The notes under the pieces: model-generated
The model's input: only the letters and a program-made list of their open reading frames with translations
Told to the model about the DNA's origin: nothing
The model's database searches: none
In this document: positions 9,604-21,136 of the stretch, one piece after another
Layout: the number at the start of each line of letters is the position of its first letter
How positions within the stretch are numbered: position 1 is the first letter of the stretch
NCBI GenBank assembly: GCA_020205615.1
Contig: CM035165.1
Coordinates: forward strand, 27,253,544-27,317,543
DNA: 64,000 nt
Source: Panax quinquefolius
Taxonomy: Eukaryota; Streptophyta; Magnoliopsida; Apiales; Araliaceae
Reading direction: 5' to 3'
Translations under genes and position numbers: made by a program

Positions 9604-11371
9604 AATTAAATCTGTTAGGCACAGACAGGATATTAAATCTGTTAGGCGCAAACAGGATATTCCAACAAAATAATAAAGAATGGAACCAGGTCATGCGTAA
9701 TTCGCACAGACATGATATTCCAACAGAATAATAAAGAATGGAACTAGGTCATACGTAATCCGCATAGACAGGATATTCCAAAAGAATATTAAAGAATAGA
9801 ATAACAACAGAAATCACCAGGCATGCGATAGACCGCACAGACAGGTTATTCTAATAGAATAATAAAGAATGGAATACAGAAGAATTTTACCATGTATGTG
9901 GTACTTCGCATAGACAGGTTATTCCAACATTATAATAAAGAATGGAATAACAACCCTTACGAGTATTGAAAGAAAATAACTCTCTTCATGAATACGAAAG
10001 AATAATACCCTTTACGAGTATTGAAAGAAAAATAACTCTCTTCATGAATACGAAAGAATAATACCTCTTACCTTAAAAAGAAGAGTATTCCGACGGTAGG
10101 GCGGGGATATACTTGAAGAAAACTTGCACTATTTTCTACGCTCAACGCTTTCTTAATCTCTAAAGAAATACGCTCAAAATTATAAAAGAAGAATTCTCTG
10201 AATTTCTGGTGTGATTTTCAATTCTAACTAAGCATCTTATTTATATATAGGAGAATGGAAAGGATACTATGCTACACTATGTAATAAAATATAATATATT
10301 CTATTTATAATCAAATAAAATAAAACTTTATAAAAAGTATTCTGTTTTATATAAAAAGTTTTTACTATGCAAATACTATCAGGGCACTATGCAAACACTA
10401 TGCATAATAAAATATAATATATTTTATTTAAAATCTAATAAAACAAATAACTTTATAAAAGTATTATGTTTTTATATAAAAGAAACTAGATTTTACTATA
10501 CTAAACACTATATAATAAAATATAATATATTTTATTTAAAACAATAAAACAAATAAATAAAATATAATATATTTTCTATACAAACACTTATAATCATAAT
10601 AAAATAAAACTATTTATAATCAAATAAACAAAACTTTATAAAAAAGTATTCTATTTTATATAAAAAGTTTAATGTTTTATTACATTTATAATAATAACAA
10701 AATAAAATTTATCACCATTATTATAATTCACAATATTAATCGACCAGGTCGTTCCCATGAAAGATGGGGCTTTCCAATAAGGATTTCTCCTATTGGTAGC
10801 ATGATTAAGTGACCAAACCTCTCCTCGATGTAACTTACAGACATCTTTAATATTACAAATAATAATATTAATAATTTTGTCGTCTTAATTATTGATTTAA
10901 TAATATATAAATATTGACAATAATTGAATCCAATAACGTGAGATCTTATGCAACAATTATTGTAGCAATAATTGAACAAAAGCTGAGTTACTTCTCACGT
11001 AAGCATCGATAATCAATCTGAGTGTACTACTATGCAACCACGCGTATTCTTTGTACTTTTACTACTGAAGTAGTTCAAGCGGTTTTAACGGTAAAATTTC
11101 CACCGTTATTTTTATAAAAATATTTTTGTCGTTTTCTCAATCCGACAATAATTCTGTTGTGGGATCCACCAATGATTGTACCGTCGTACAGATATTCTCC
11201 GACAAAATGAATATTCCCTGACCAATCGAATATTATACAACAACTTGCATACTTTTTAAAATTTATAAATATTACCCACAACTATAACATTATCTCAAAT
11301 CCACACCATAATTTTGAAAAAAAATATTTCGAGGAAATTAAATCTTTATTCATAAAATTTGGGGTCTCACA
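9604..11371 (-). mobile_element. Inverted LTR of the element A family, tail-to-tail with the 3' LTR
   Basis: Read on the minus strand it starts TGTGAGACCCC at 11371 and carries the same U3 landmarks as 8571-9603: AATGTTATAGTTGTGGGTAA, ATTATTGTCGGATTGAG, and the TATA region near 10.24 kb with TTAGAATTGAAAA. It goes on into R-U5, including a GGTAAGAGG donor-like site and a tandem array. Its 3' end is missing where it meets the forward LTR. By eye the shared part is clearly homologous, though diverged. Confidence 0.8.
9610..9960 (-). repeat. ~58-bp tandem array in the inverted LTR
   Basis: Five to six imperfect units contain ATTCCAACAGAATAATAAAG on the plus strand, followed by a GGTCATGCGTAAT-like stretch and CGCACAGACAGG. 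A second short array (ACGAGTATTGAAAG / CATGAATACGAAAG) continues to about 10.06 kb. A related array lies at 16.42-16.70 kb. Confidence 0.8.
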
Positions 11372-12075
11372 ATAAATATCTGAAGAGTACAAGATAAAGA
11401 GGGAGAATTCTAAGAATTCTTAGAATATTTCTGAATATCTTTAAATATATCTGAATTGTATGTTCTCCAAAATCCTAGCACCTATATTTATAGGACATAG
11501 GAAAATCTATAATTAGGGGCGGATCTATGCCTGGGGCAGGGGGGGCACCTGCCCCCACTGAATTTTCTAGCTTCAAAATAGAGTAGCTTGTTGTAGCTTG
11601 TTGGCTGTTGCTTTTGGATCTGCTTCAATTTTGGCCAGATGTGTTCGCCAAAGGTTCTATATGGTTTGGATCGACCTTGTTACCGGTAAGCATGGTTTTC
11701 CGGCTGTTTACAAATATACCGTCCAATTATGTTTGTTCTGGGTGCCTTTGTTTGAAATCACTTGAAAAGCAATTGGGCCCCTTGGTTTTCAATTCTAATT
11801 AGTTATGGACTGCTGCACATAGGTTTAAGTCAGATAGGCTTTTGGGTTGTTTTGCTTGTATGAAAATTGGGTTTTTAATATTTATAATGCAACTCTGTGG
11901 CCTTATCCAAATTTTTAGATTTGTCACATTGTACTGCATTGAGTTTTTAATAAAAAAAATTGCTGATAAAAAAAACCATTCTCGTATTTTCTTTATAAGA
12001 AAATTATGAATATATATATATAAAAAAAACTTTTTAAAATCTAGCATTAAATTTTAGCTATATTAAATCTTTAAA

Positions 12076-12113
<38 letters not shown>

Positions 12114-12483
12114 TATTCTTAAAAGGATTTTTTTTTTGCGAATTTGACCCCACTGAATTAGGCGGCTGGATCCGCCCCTGTCTATAATCAAACAGGATTA
12201 GAAATACTAAATTGAATATAATTAGAAAAGATAATTTTCCTAAACCAAAACAGATTCTAGTTAATACCTAAATTCAAATCCAATAAGGATTCTTGTCATA
12301 CCCAACAACCCCAAAAGTAACTATTCACAAATAGTGATACCTTTTGGTTATTCACATCGATCCTAGGAACATTCGTCTCTATTGACAAAGAAATATGACT
12401 CTTAATCACTTTCATCTAATCAAATAGACATATCTTTTCTAAAATAAGAATCAATCATATTTTGATTAAATAAAAATCCAACA
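11372..12483 (-). mobile_element. Minus-strand LTR (copia-like), split by a hAT MITE
   Basis: On the minus strand it begins TGTTGGATTTTTATT at 12483. It has a TATA region CCTATAAATATAGG and ends against the inverted gypsy LTR at 11371, so its own 3' end is not seen. Removing the 667-bp MITE and one copy of its duplication leaves about 437 bp. It starts only 85 bp after the stop codon of the last host exon, on the same strand, so it may supply the 3' end of that transcript. Family assignment is tentative. Confidence 0.55.
11514..12180. mobile_element. hAT-type MITE with perfect 8-bp target duplication
   Basis: The ends are TAGGGGCGGATC and GATCCGCCCCTG, an imperfect terminal inverted repeat. 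A perfect 8-bp direct repeat TCTATAAT (11506-11513, 12181-12188) flanks it, as expected for the hAT superfamily. Subterminal parts (GCCCCCACTGAATTTTC and CCCCACTGAATTAGG) are direct echoes. It has no transposase and an internal (AT)n run at about 12.08-12.11 kb, so it depends on an autonomous relative. Confidence 0.9.
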
Positions 12484-12568
12484 AGATGTACTTAAACATT
12501 GGAACTTTATCTCTCAGAAACTAAAGATAAATAAAAAGCATTGTCCTGATACTTGAAAAAGGAGATAA

Positions 12569-12749
12569 CTAAGCAACTGTGCTTGTTCCGGCATCATCCT
12601 TAACTGGTTTATTTGGTTTGGATGTAGATCCAGACTTATTTCCAGGAGGGCGGCCACACGGGCGGGCAAGCTTGTTCCCGGAGGGCTCATCTATTTTTTG
12701 GTTCTTTAATTTGTGCTTTCGCACTTTACTAGGTTCCCCAGTTCCCTTC
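12569..12749 (-). CDS. Host gene exon A3 (terminal): AT-hook-like exon with stop
   Basis: This 181-nt exon follows a TTTCCAG acceptor (minus strand). It begins with one base that completes a codon, then reads 59 residues to TAG. It opens KGTGEPSKV, aligning with RETGECSK and REAGECSA of exons A2 and A1. It is rich in Lys, Pro, Ser and Gly and holds ARPCGRPPGNKSGS, a degenerate form of the RGRP AT-hook core that contacts the minor groove of AT-rich DNA. The end DAGTSTVA lines up with DAGTSKT of A2. There the other copies splice out at GT; here the frame runs three codons on to the stop. No B exon is visible beyond it, and an LTR starts 85 bp downstream. It is probably the last coding exon of a nuclear chromatin protein. 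Confidence 0.6.
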
Positions 12750-13799
12750 CTGGAAAGCCAACGATTTCAGTGCAAACTTTAGATAATCATAGGTGGTTAT
12801 TTTTTATTACTACATTCGTTCCATAAAAATAGTATCAGTTGTCCAAAACAATTTCAAAAAGAGAGTCTCATTTCTAATGATGGTAGTATAAAAATGATAC
12901 AATATATTCAAGTTTTACCATCACAATTTCTTTTTGCATGCAATCAATAAAACTCAATAAATTTAAGAATAAACATGGAACAAAAATATATTTTTAATGT
13001 TTATAAATCTTGAAAATGCGACTATTCTGGACCTGAAGGAGTTTTATGGATTTAAATTGCAATGAATAATAGATAGCCACATGGCCCACATCGAATGTAT
13101 ATTAGGAAATGAGAATAACTCTCCTTAGAGAAAGCTAAATTGTGCACATTCTGAAGCATTGGAAAGCAGGACTATATATATTTCCAATGGTATCAGTTTT
13201 GCCTAGAGAAAATTTCTAGATTAATTTGTACAGATAACATGAAACATAAGACTTAATTACGAAAAAATCAATTAACAAACTGTTGATAAGCTATTAAAAA
13301 AGCATACAAATTATTTTTTTAACACAAATAACATTAAACTTTCAAACAATTGTCTAACATATTTGACTTAACCATCAACCATAGTTAACCATAGTTAACT
13401 CGGATGACATGGCAATTGATGTGCCTATATGAACTGGAATAAAAATTATTTTCTATTATTACCCTCTTTGATTACATCATATATTTTTTGACATGTTGAT
13501 TTTAAAAATATAAAATATAAAATTATTTCAAATACTGTTTATAGAAAAATAAGAAATTAAAGAAAATCACCACCATCACCATGTGCCACCACTACCGTCA
13601 GACTACCACCGCCAACCACCACCATTATCAGGCACCTCTTTCTTGCCTACACCGCAATCTTATCCCAACTTCACAATCACACCACAATTTTTAAAATTTT
13701 CAACTTTGAACACATAGATCAGAGAAAAATTAAATCCCTTTCCAAAAAATATAAATTTCATTCCACTCCAATAAATTACGGATTTCTCTCTATTTTGTT
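12750..13799 (-). other. Host intron (B2 to A3), left part
   Basis: I see no gene here. The stretch is AT-rich, with a CCACCA-rich patch at 13.57-13.63 kb and a motif (ACACAAATAACATTAAACTTTCAAA) of unclassified repeat character near 13.33 kb. The intron continues through copia G to 24345, about 11.6 kb in all. Confidence 0.5.
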
Positions 13800-13804
13800 T
13801 TCCA

Positions 13805-14048
13805 TGTTATAGATGCTCCTCACGATATTTGATTTAATTGTAGATAATATTTGATTTAATTGTAGATATTTCATTTGTGATTTTATTTGATTTTCTGCAC
13901 CTTTATTGTAGGAGATTGTTTACCTATTCCCTTATTAGAGGAGATTGTTTAAGTTTACCTTAATTAAGTGTCATGTACAATGTATATTTAAACCAATATT
14001 GATCAATAGAAAACTGTGCCATATTCTCTCATATTCTAAGTCTCTATA
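13805..14048 (+). repeat. 5' LTR of copia G
   Basis: It runs from TGTTATAGATGCTCC to TAAGTCTCTATA. It matches 21137-21827 once the solo LTR inside the latter is removed; shared stretches include TTAATTAAGTGTCATGTACA and CATATTCTCTCATATTCTAA. The terminal CA has become TA in both copies. Confidence 0.85.
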
Positions 14049-14060
14049 TGGTATCAAAGC
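14049..14060 (+). other. Primer-binding site of copia G (initiator-Met tRNA type)
   Basis: TGGTATCAAAGC directly follows the 5' LTR, matching the usual plant tRNA-iMet-complementary site TGGTATCAGAGC at 11 of 12 bases. Confidence 0.85.
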
Positions 14061-14092
14061 ACTTTTTTCCTGCATAACAAAGCCCTTCCGCC

Positions 14093-15160
14093 ATGACTAC
14101 TCAAAACTCTACCACCTCTGCTATTCATTCTCCCATAATTCCTAATGCAAACCAAGCACTCATTACCATAACCGTTTCTGCCCAAGTCCCTCTTAAACTA
14201 TCCTCAACCAATTATATCTTCTGGAAAATCCAATTTCAAACCCTTTTCGTTGGTTACGATCTCCTTGGCTATATTGATGGTACTAAACCTTGTCCACCCC
14301 AAAATATCACTAAAAATGAAATAACTCAATTGAACTCGGCCTATACATTTTGGATTCATCAGGATCAACTTATACTTAATGCTATCATTGCCTCATCACT
14401 TTCTCCTACCATCATTCCTTTTATTGTTTGTGCAACCACCTCTCATCAAACTTGGACGATTCTTGCTACTACATATGTTAAGCCATCTCGCGGTCGGATC
14501 AAACAAGTTAAAGGTCACCTCAAAAATCCTACCAAAGGTTCTCAGAGTGTAACCGATTTTTTACAATCTTTCAAAGCCCGAAGCCGATGAACTTGCTCTT
14601 ATTGGTGTTCCTATGGACGAAGGTGATCTTACAGAAAAACAATTCTTGATGGTCTTGGTAGTGAATACAAAGATCTTGTCCATGCCATTCACGCTAGTGA
14701 CACACCCCTCACCTTTGATGAACTTCATGAAAAATTACTCACTTTTGAAGCCCTTCTGCAAGAGACGAAGCCTGACCAGTCTTATCTACCAACCTTTGCC
14801 AATCCTGATCAACACATCAATACAGGCTCGCGTACCTCTGGGTGGCATCCATCATCGACCAACACCCCGTCACCACCTTTTGGCTCCACTAACACTGGAT
14901 GGCACCCATCTTCCACCAACAACTGGTGCCCTTCGCCAAACCCTATCAGCCTCTGGGTAACGACCACCACCACGACCATATCTTGGCTACTGTCAAATTT
15001 GTGGTATTCAGGGTCATACTGCCAAACGGTGCCCTTCGTTTCACATTGTACCGAATGACTCCTCGTTTTCACGTCGACCTCCGATTACTCGTTCTACTGT
15101 ACCATGGCAACCTCGGGCTCATTTTGCGGCCACCCCAACATCTACCACTGCATCATGGCT
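14093..15160 (+). pseudogene. gag of copia G
   Basis: The ATG opens a Ser/Thr-rich leader, then the copia gag fold: VPLKLSSTNYIFWKIQF, LLGYIDGTKPCPP and WIHQDQLILNAIIASSLSP, the usual gag_pre and UBN2-type motifs. The first frame closes at about 14.59 kb. The continuation (DELALIGVPMDEGDLTEK, LTFDELHEKLLTFEALL) appears in other frames, so at least two or three indels have occurred. The Gly/Ser/Pro/Thr-rich tail with repeated GWHPSSTN follows; I see no clear zinc knuckle. The family role is capsid formation. Confidence 0.82.
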
Positions 15161-15596
15161 CATTGACAGTGGTGCTTCTCATCATGTCACTGCCGACCTG
15201 AGCAACTTATCTCTTCATGCACCACACACAGGCACATATGATGTTATGATTGACGATGGCACGGGTCTACCCATTACACATACCTGTTCCACTTCCTTAA
15301 ATACCCCTACCACTTCCTTTACCTTATCTAATGTTCTCTGTGTTCCTAGCATGAAAAAGAATTTAATCTATATTTCTCAATTTTGCATCGCTAATAATGT
15401 CTCCATTGAATTCTTACCAACTTCTTTTCTTGTGAAGGAACTTCGCACCGGGGCAATCCTCTTAACAGGTCAAATGAAGGATGGAGTATATGAGTGGCCG
15501 ACTTCTCATTGTCTCAAGACCACTTCGTCAAAGTGGCATCATAGATTAGGTCATCCCGCTTTTTCTATTCTAAAACATGTTTGCGTCTCATTATAA
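15160..15596 (+). pseudogene. protease and gag-pre-integrase region of copia G
   Basis: The protease active site DSGASHHVTADLSNLS lies near 15.17 kb. A one-base shift later the frame gives VLCVPSMKKNLIYISQF and the zinc-type integrase start KWHHRLGHPAFSIL (His pair of HHCC). The frame ends when a gypsy-type LTR mosaic begins at about 15.6 kb, so integrase is cut off here and resumes near 18.0 kb. The protease would process the copia polyprotein; it is inactive here because of the frame breaks. Confidence 0.85.
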
Positions 15597-17975
15597 ATTA
15601 GATTTTTTGTGAGATTCAAAATTAGGTATACATCACCCACTGTGAGTTTGAATACAATTATTGTCTACTAGAGATTATACAAACTCAAAAAGTCCTCATT
15701 ACAATTATTAACACACTTTTTTGAATAGAAGGAGTCACTTCACTAGTCCTCGCTATGTTCTCATTTCTCAAGAAGGCAGTAAAAGAAAAGGTGATCCTCA
15801 AGAAGAAATATTATGACTAAGATAATCATAATAAATCATCAATGAAGGATAACAACATCAAGTTTAGTAGAACAAACAATCCATTATAGAGAGAATAAAA
15901 TCTACTATCTTTTATGATTTAAAAGGTTTTCATGACTTTTATCGCTGGGACTCACTTTAATAAATAATCCACATCATCAAATCACCGTATGCACTACTTC
16001 GAGGATATTCTTTAGTATTCGTGAAATTCGTGTATTCATTAATGGTCATGATCATGCCAACAAGCGTCCATCAATTGCCAATTATAACTTTTACCACATC
16101 ATTTGTAACATTACTACCATGATTACAATACAAATAATCACGGTCATAATCATACCAAGTCCATCTATGCACTACGTGCCACAGATGACTTTCAACATAA
16201 TATAAAACGAGGATGATGACAATGGCAAGTTCAAGAATTAATTTAGAACTAATAATGTCAAATTCCCTTTGTAGAGAGCAAGAATAATCGAGAAGAATAT
16301 TTTTTTCTTAGATGAAGCCGAATATCAAGGATATTCTAAAAAACATATAATAAAGAATGGAATAACAAAAGAAATCACCTCATTATAAATTAGATTTTTA
16401 GCAAAAATTAAGCCTGTGAGGATGTTCCAACAGAATAATAAAGATTTAAATCAATTGTAAAACACACGAGCAGTGATGTTCCAACAAAATAATAAAGAAT
16501 GCGGAAACCAGGTCGGTGTAAAACACACAGCACATAATGTTCTAATAGAATAATAATAAAGATGAATTGTCCAGTCCTGTAAAACATACAGACGTGATGT
16601 TCCACAGTATAATAGAAGAATGTCACCAAGTATGGGGTAAATGGCAGTTATTCCAATGGAATAATAAGCAATGGAATAACACAGCTTCTCTTCTTGAATA
16701 AGAAAGAATAACTTACACATTAATAGTAGATTGAATACTGCGGTAGTGTAGTAACATAATACACTTCTGCTTCTCTCTTATTATTCTCTATACTTTTCTC
16801 TCTATAGCTTGAATGAATTAAGTGAAAAAATAATGAACCAGTTAGGCCTCTATTTATAGAAGATCTTAGCACTTGAAATGTGAAAAGGCAAGTGGCTTGT
16901 GATCGGTGATGTGAAAAGAAAAGTGGTTTGACGTCGGTAAAGGTAGTTCTTATTGATGAAGTTAATTACTATTGATGAAGGTAATTCTATTATTGACAAA
17001 GGTAATTACTATTATGAGAAGGTAATTATTATTATTATTGAAAGGACTCTTAGATGATGACACATATATAATAATAACCAAACTTACCACAAGCGTCTCA
17101 TATGACTCTTCTTTATATACATCGAGGATTGAATAAATAATTACCATAAATCATTTTATTTTTAATCAACACATATTTAATCTTTCAACAATTATTAATC
17201 ATTTATAACATATTCATCGTCTCAATTATTGATTTAATAATATAACATATTATATGTGATAATGATCTGGACAATAATCAATAATAACTTTATAAGAGAT
17301 ATGATGTAGCAATTATCGTAATAATAATTGAGTATAAATGAGTGACTTCTTCACGTAAGCATCAATAATCAATACTTAAAAGGTGTGCTACTAGAATATT
17401 CAAACAAAATAATAAGTTAAAAGCGTGATAATGCCGCAAAATACTAACTGACGGTAGTTCAACAAAATTTAATAAAGATATATCCACCTCCGCCGTTATT
17501 TAATAGAAAAGTATTTTATCATTTTCTCATAATAATGCAAGGAAATAATACATGAATAAGATCACCCTTTTATACTTTCCACATTAATGGTAATATCTGC
17601 GGTTGTAATACATGATTATCTTATTCTCTATACTTTTCTCTATAAGCTTGAATAATTACGTGAAAAATAATGAAGCACAAAAAGAATATTCCCGAATGAA
17701 ACTAATATTTTATAAGAAAAGTGGTTTGACTTTGCAAAATTTATAAATATTACTATTGATGAACTATAACATTATATCAAATTTACTTCATAATATTCAT
17801 AAAATAACCAAACTTACCATGAAAATTCATATTTATTTATCATTTTAAAGTTAATCTTTCAACAATTATTAATCTTTTATTTCGTCTCAATTATTTTTAA
17901 TATAATGCATGCTTACTACAATAAAGTCGATACAAATTCCCATTTTCTATTAATCGAGTATTATAGGTGAACTCA
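15597..17975 (-). mobile_element. Gypsy-family LTR mosaic, minus orientation, inside copia G
   Basis: Its left end, read on the minus strand, matches the LTR end at 27.94-28.21 kb (AATAATTGTAATGAGGAC, GGGTGATGTATACCTA). Farther right come a tandem array, a reversed TATA region (GGCCTCTATTTATAG near 16.85 kb), GTGAAAAGAAAAGTGGTTTG also seen at 26.34 kb, and fragments of U3 repeated out of order up to about 17.97 kb. I find no clean CA/TG ends or duplication, so more than one insertion or internal rearrangement is likely. Confidence 0.65.
16420..16700 (-). repeat. Degenerate ~58-bp tandem array in the LTR mosaic
   Basis: Four to five units share GATGTTCCAACAGAATAATAAAG followed by GTAAAACACACAG. 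They are a variant of the array at 9.61-9.96 kb. The short minus-strand frames across it are repeat artefacts. Confidence 0.7.
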
Positions 17976-18019
17976 CGTAACTCTCAAATTCTTTTTTTCG
18001 ATGCTATGTGGACCTCCTC

Positions 18020-18500
18020 CTTTTTTGATGTTTTTAAATATAATGTCATCTTTGTTGATCACTATACAAAATATATATATGTGGGGTTTATTCAATGATT
18101 AGCACAAATTGGATGTTTATAATGTCTTCATAAGATTTATAACTATTGTTGAAATTTATATTTTAATGAAAAATATCAAATTTACTCCTTTCAAAATTCT
18201 ATATACAATGGTGGTGAATATAATGGTCTTAATTTTTTATGTAATAGCTAATTCACAAATTCCATGGTATTTCTCACCTTACAACTCCACCTCAAACACG
18301 ATGTGTGGAATATAATGGGTTTTTAAAAGATGTCATCTTTGTTGATCACTATCATACATAATATATATGGGTCTCACACTTCTCTTGGATGTTTATAATT
18401 TTCATAGATTTAACATTTTGGTCTCATTTTCTTCAAAAATCAAAACCCTTTATTCATAAATGGTGGTGATATAATACTCCAACACTAAAACTCTGGTATT
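18020..18500 (+). pseudogene. integrase core fragment of copia G, partly duplicated
   Basis: The frame reads VIFVDHYTKYIW and, after shifts, a block equivalent to KTLYSDGGGEY and a C-rich region, the copia DDE core. From 18.33 kb a second, shorter version of the same region follows (GATGTCATCTTTGTTGATCA occurs in both). Local duplication or a second fragment of the same family explains this. Both are frameshifted. No functional integrase can be made. Confidence 0.65.
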
Positions 18501-19190
18501 TACCTTTTGAAAAGATTTTTGGTACTCCTCCAAACTACGCTTAAACTTTGGGTCTTTGCTTCTTTGCCTTTAACATTTTGGTCTCATACCCCCTTCACCC
18601 ATATTCTTCACACTAAACTCGAACCTTGCTCCATTCCATTGTGTGGTTCTCCTCCTCTCTTACTCGTAGTGCCTACTTTTATTATGATCCTCTCACTCCA
18701 AAATGTTTATATCTATCTGAATGTCAAGTTTGTTGAGTCTATTTTCTTTCTTCTCTCTTACTTTCTATGATCCTTCAACCAAAATGTTTATTTCTCAACT
18801 TGGATTGGTTGAGTCTTTTGATTATACATCTTCCATCTTCCACCATCGGTATTTTCAACTTGGTCTCTCTACGCCATCTCACGAATGGTCCTTCTCCTAC
18901 GCCCCCTGAATGATGCTCAGCCACCAAATGCGACCACTGCACCCTCGAACACTCCAATACCTCCAAACCCATCTTCCCTCACCCTACCCCCTACTTTCTC
19001 TAAATCAAATGCTACCACCATATATAAACCCTACTAAAGCAAAAAATTCCACCATCTATACCCATCACCGAGACTCACAACATTCATCCGATGACTACGA
19101 GAGCCAAAAATTCTATTCACAAACCTATCCAAAAACTCAATCTCACTGCCCAACTTTCTTAACCCATTAAGTTGGAACCCACAACTGCAC
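18501..19190 (+). pseudogene. integrase-RT connector of copia G
   Basis: Broken frames keep the connector style of copia pol: YYDPLTPKC-like and FYDPSTKMFIS (the 'yDP..k..yvS' block, present twice), then a Pro/Ser/Thr-rich linker around 18.9-19.1 kb. Stops and shifts are frequent. The repeated block agrees with the duplication seen in the integrase just before it. Confidence 0.55.
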
Positions 19191-20400
19191 CCCAAACCCT
19201 AGCTAAATGATCCTAAATGGCGCCAAGCTATCTCTGAAGAATGTGATGCTCTTGTTCGAAACGGTACATGAGAGTTAGTCCCATCGGTTTCCTCCCACAA
19301 TGTTGTTGGATGCAAATGGATTTTTTGAACTAAACGTCACTCTGATAGTTCTATTGACAAGTACAAGGCTCGGTTGGTTGCTAAGGGATTTTACCAACGA
19401 CCGTGTCATTTCATAATCATACATTCTCACATTGTCATTAAGTCTACCACAGTTCGACGGCATTCGGCAAGACATCGCATTCGTGGTTGGTCTCTCTGCC
19501 AACTTGACGTCAATAATGCCTTTTTACAAGGGCACCTCACATAAGATGTTTATATGGCTCAGCCGCATGGGTTTGTTGATCCTGACTATCCTACTTATGT
19601 GTTTAAACTTCACAAAGCCATTTATGGCCTTAATCAAGCTCCGCGTGCCTGGTATAATGAGCTTCGCCAATTTCTTGTTGCATTAAGATTTTAGAACTCA
19701 CATGTAGATACCTCTCTCTTTGTCCTCAACACTGGTAGTTGTTGTGTATATCTCCTTGAGTATGTTGATGAAATTATCCTTACTCGTGGCAATAATGATA
19801 TGGTCAACAAGATTGTTAACTCTCTTGCTCAACGATTCTCCATTAAGGATCTAGTCCCCCTTGCTTATTTCCTTGGTGTGAAAGTCATTTCGCAAAAATA
19901 TGGAATCCTTCTTTCCCAACGCCGGTACATCCTCGATCTTCTTGCTCGTACCAACATGATGGATAGCAAATCAATACTAACCCTCTTCCAATCAATCCAC
20001 CACTTACAATACACTTGGGCTCCGTCCTTATGGACCCAACTGAATACAGAGTTGTTATGGGTAGTCTACAATACTTGTCACTCACTCGACCGAAATTTCT
20101 TTCGCAGTAAACAAATTGTCTCGGTCTCCCAATATCATCCGACCACCGAGAGCCATTGCAGGCTCTTGTGAAACATCTCTTGCGATATCTTTGTGGAACT
20201 TCCGATCTTGTCATTTGTCTTTCATCATTGATTCCCATTGTCACTTCGTGCCTTTTACGATCTATGATTAGGCGAAACAAGGATGATTTTTTCTCTACTA
20301 GTGCCCCTATTATTGTTTATCTTGGTATGATCCTATTTCCTCGTCGATTGCTCCTTTCATCTACTAAAAATTTGAATATATGATGTTCTTTGTTCTTTGA
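19191..20400 (+). pseudogene. reverse transcriptase and RNase H of copia G
   Basis: RT blocks across frames: [68 protein letters not shown] and VSLLEYVDEIILT-like catalytic region near 19.76 kb, then AYFLGVKVISQKYGILLSQ. The catalytic motif reads YVDE, whereas active copia RT has YVDD, so the second Asp is lost. RNase H remains are weak after 20.0 kb. Several TAG/TGA/TAA stops and shifts are present. Long open frames on the other strand here are shadows. Confidence 0.82.
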
Positions 20401-20675
20401 ATTGACTTGGGCGTGTTCTCTCGCTTTTCGAACTTGATATTTCTTTCTACCTCGGTCTTTTTGATCTGGTCGACAATGTATATCTTCAAGAATTTTATCA
20501 ATTGATTTTCATTTCATCCACGATCGAAGTTGATTTGGGGCTTGTTCTCTCTTATCAACTTGATCACGAAACCTAAATCATGGAGCTTGATTTCTTTCTC
20601 TCAAAACAGTGACTCTCCTCTCGGATATCTTGATGGGATGATATGAATACTCCTCATTGACCCAATCGATGTTAC

Positions 20676-20960
20676 CTTTATTGGCAGGAGGTTGTTTAGT
20701 GTTAGAATAAAGGATCTCCTTTATGAAATGCGGAAGAAGAACACCAAGAGATTTCGTGGTTCCTCAATTTGGGTACTCTGCAGCGCTTGTTGTTTATTGA
20801 TGATTCCTTAGTTCGACAATGGGCTTTTCAATACAATAGTATCTATATCTACTAATCATTTCCACCTCACTTCACATTATGGTCGAAACATTTAGCGGAT
20901 TAACAACCAAAAGATGTTTACGTGTCCTCATCCACATATCAAGCGGATAGCCCTCACCAA
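20676..20960 (+). repeat. Partial second copy of the G-LTR plus solo LTR L junction
   Basis: ACCTTTATTG, AGGAGGTTGTTTAG and TGTTAGAATAAAGGATC follow each other here, as they do at 21.20-21.25 kb where LTR L sits inside the G 3' LTR. Similarity continues through GTGGTTCCTCAATTTGG and TTTATTGATGATTCCTT. The composite was therefore copied after L had inserted. Confidence 0.65.
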
Positions 20961-21136
20961 ACCATGACTATCAGGCGAGCTTGTGCTCACCATTGGCGTG
21001 ATTTCTTTCATGAACATTCAAGATATTGTCTTGAAACTATCTGCCAGCTTGATTTCTTTTCTCTACTAGTGACTTAGTGGACTTCTTTCTCTGAGCTTTC
21101 CTACTAAAGTCAATTGATGGGGCAATCGACTGGGCG

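Noticed and set aside
12579..12782. Plus-strand open frame of 67 codons over exon A3
   Set aside because: It is the shadow of the minus-strand AT-hook exon; the plus frame has no splice context or family resemblance. The same applies to the plus frame at 24569-24751 over exon A2.
19885..20280. 131-codon minus-strand open frame
   Set aside because: It lies opposite the copia G reverse transcriptase and RNase H and reads as their antisense; no domain is seen.
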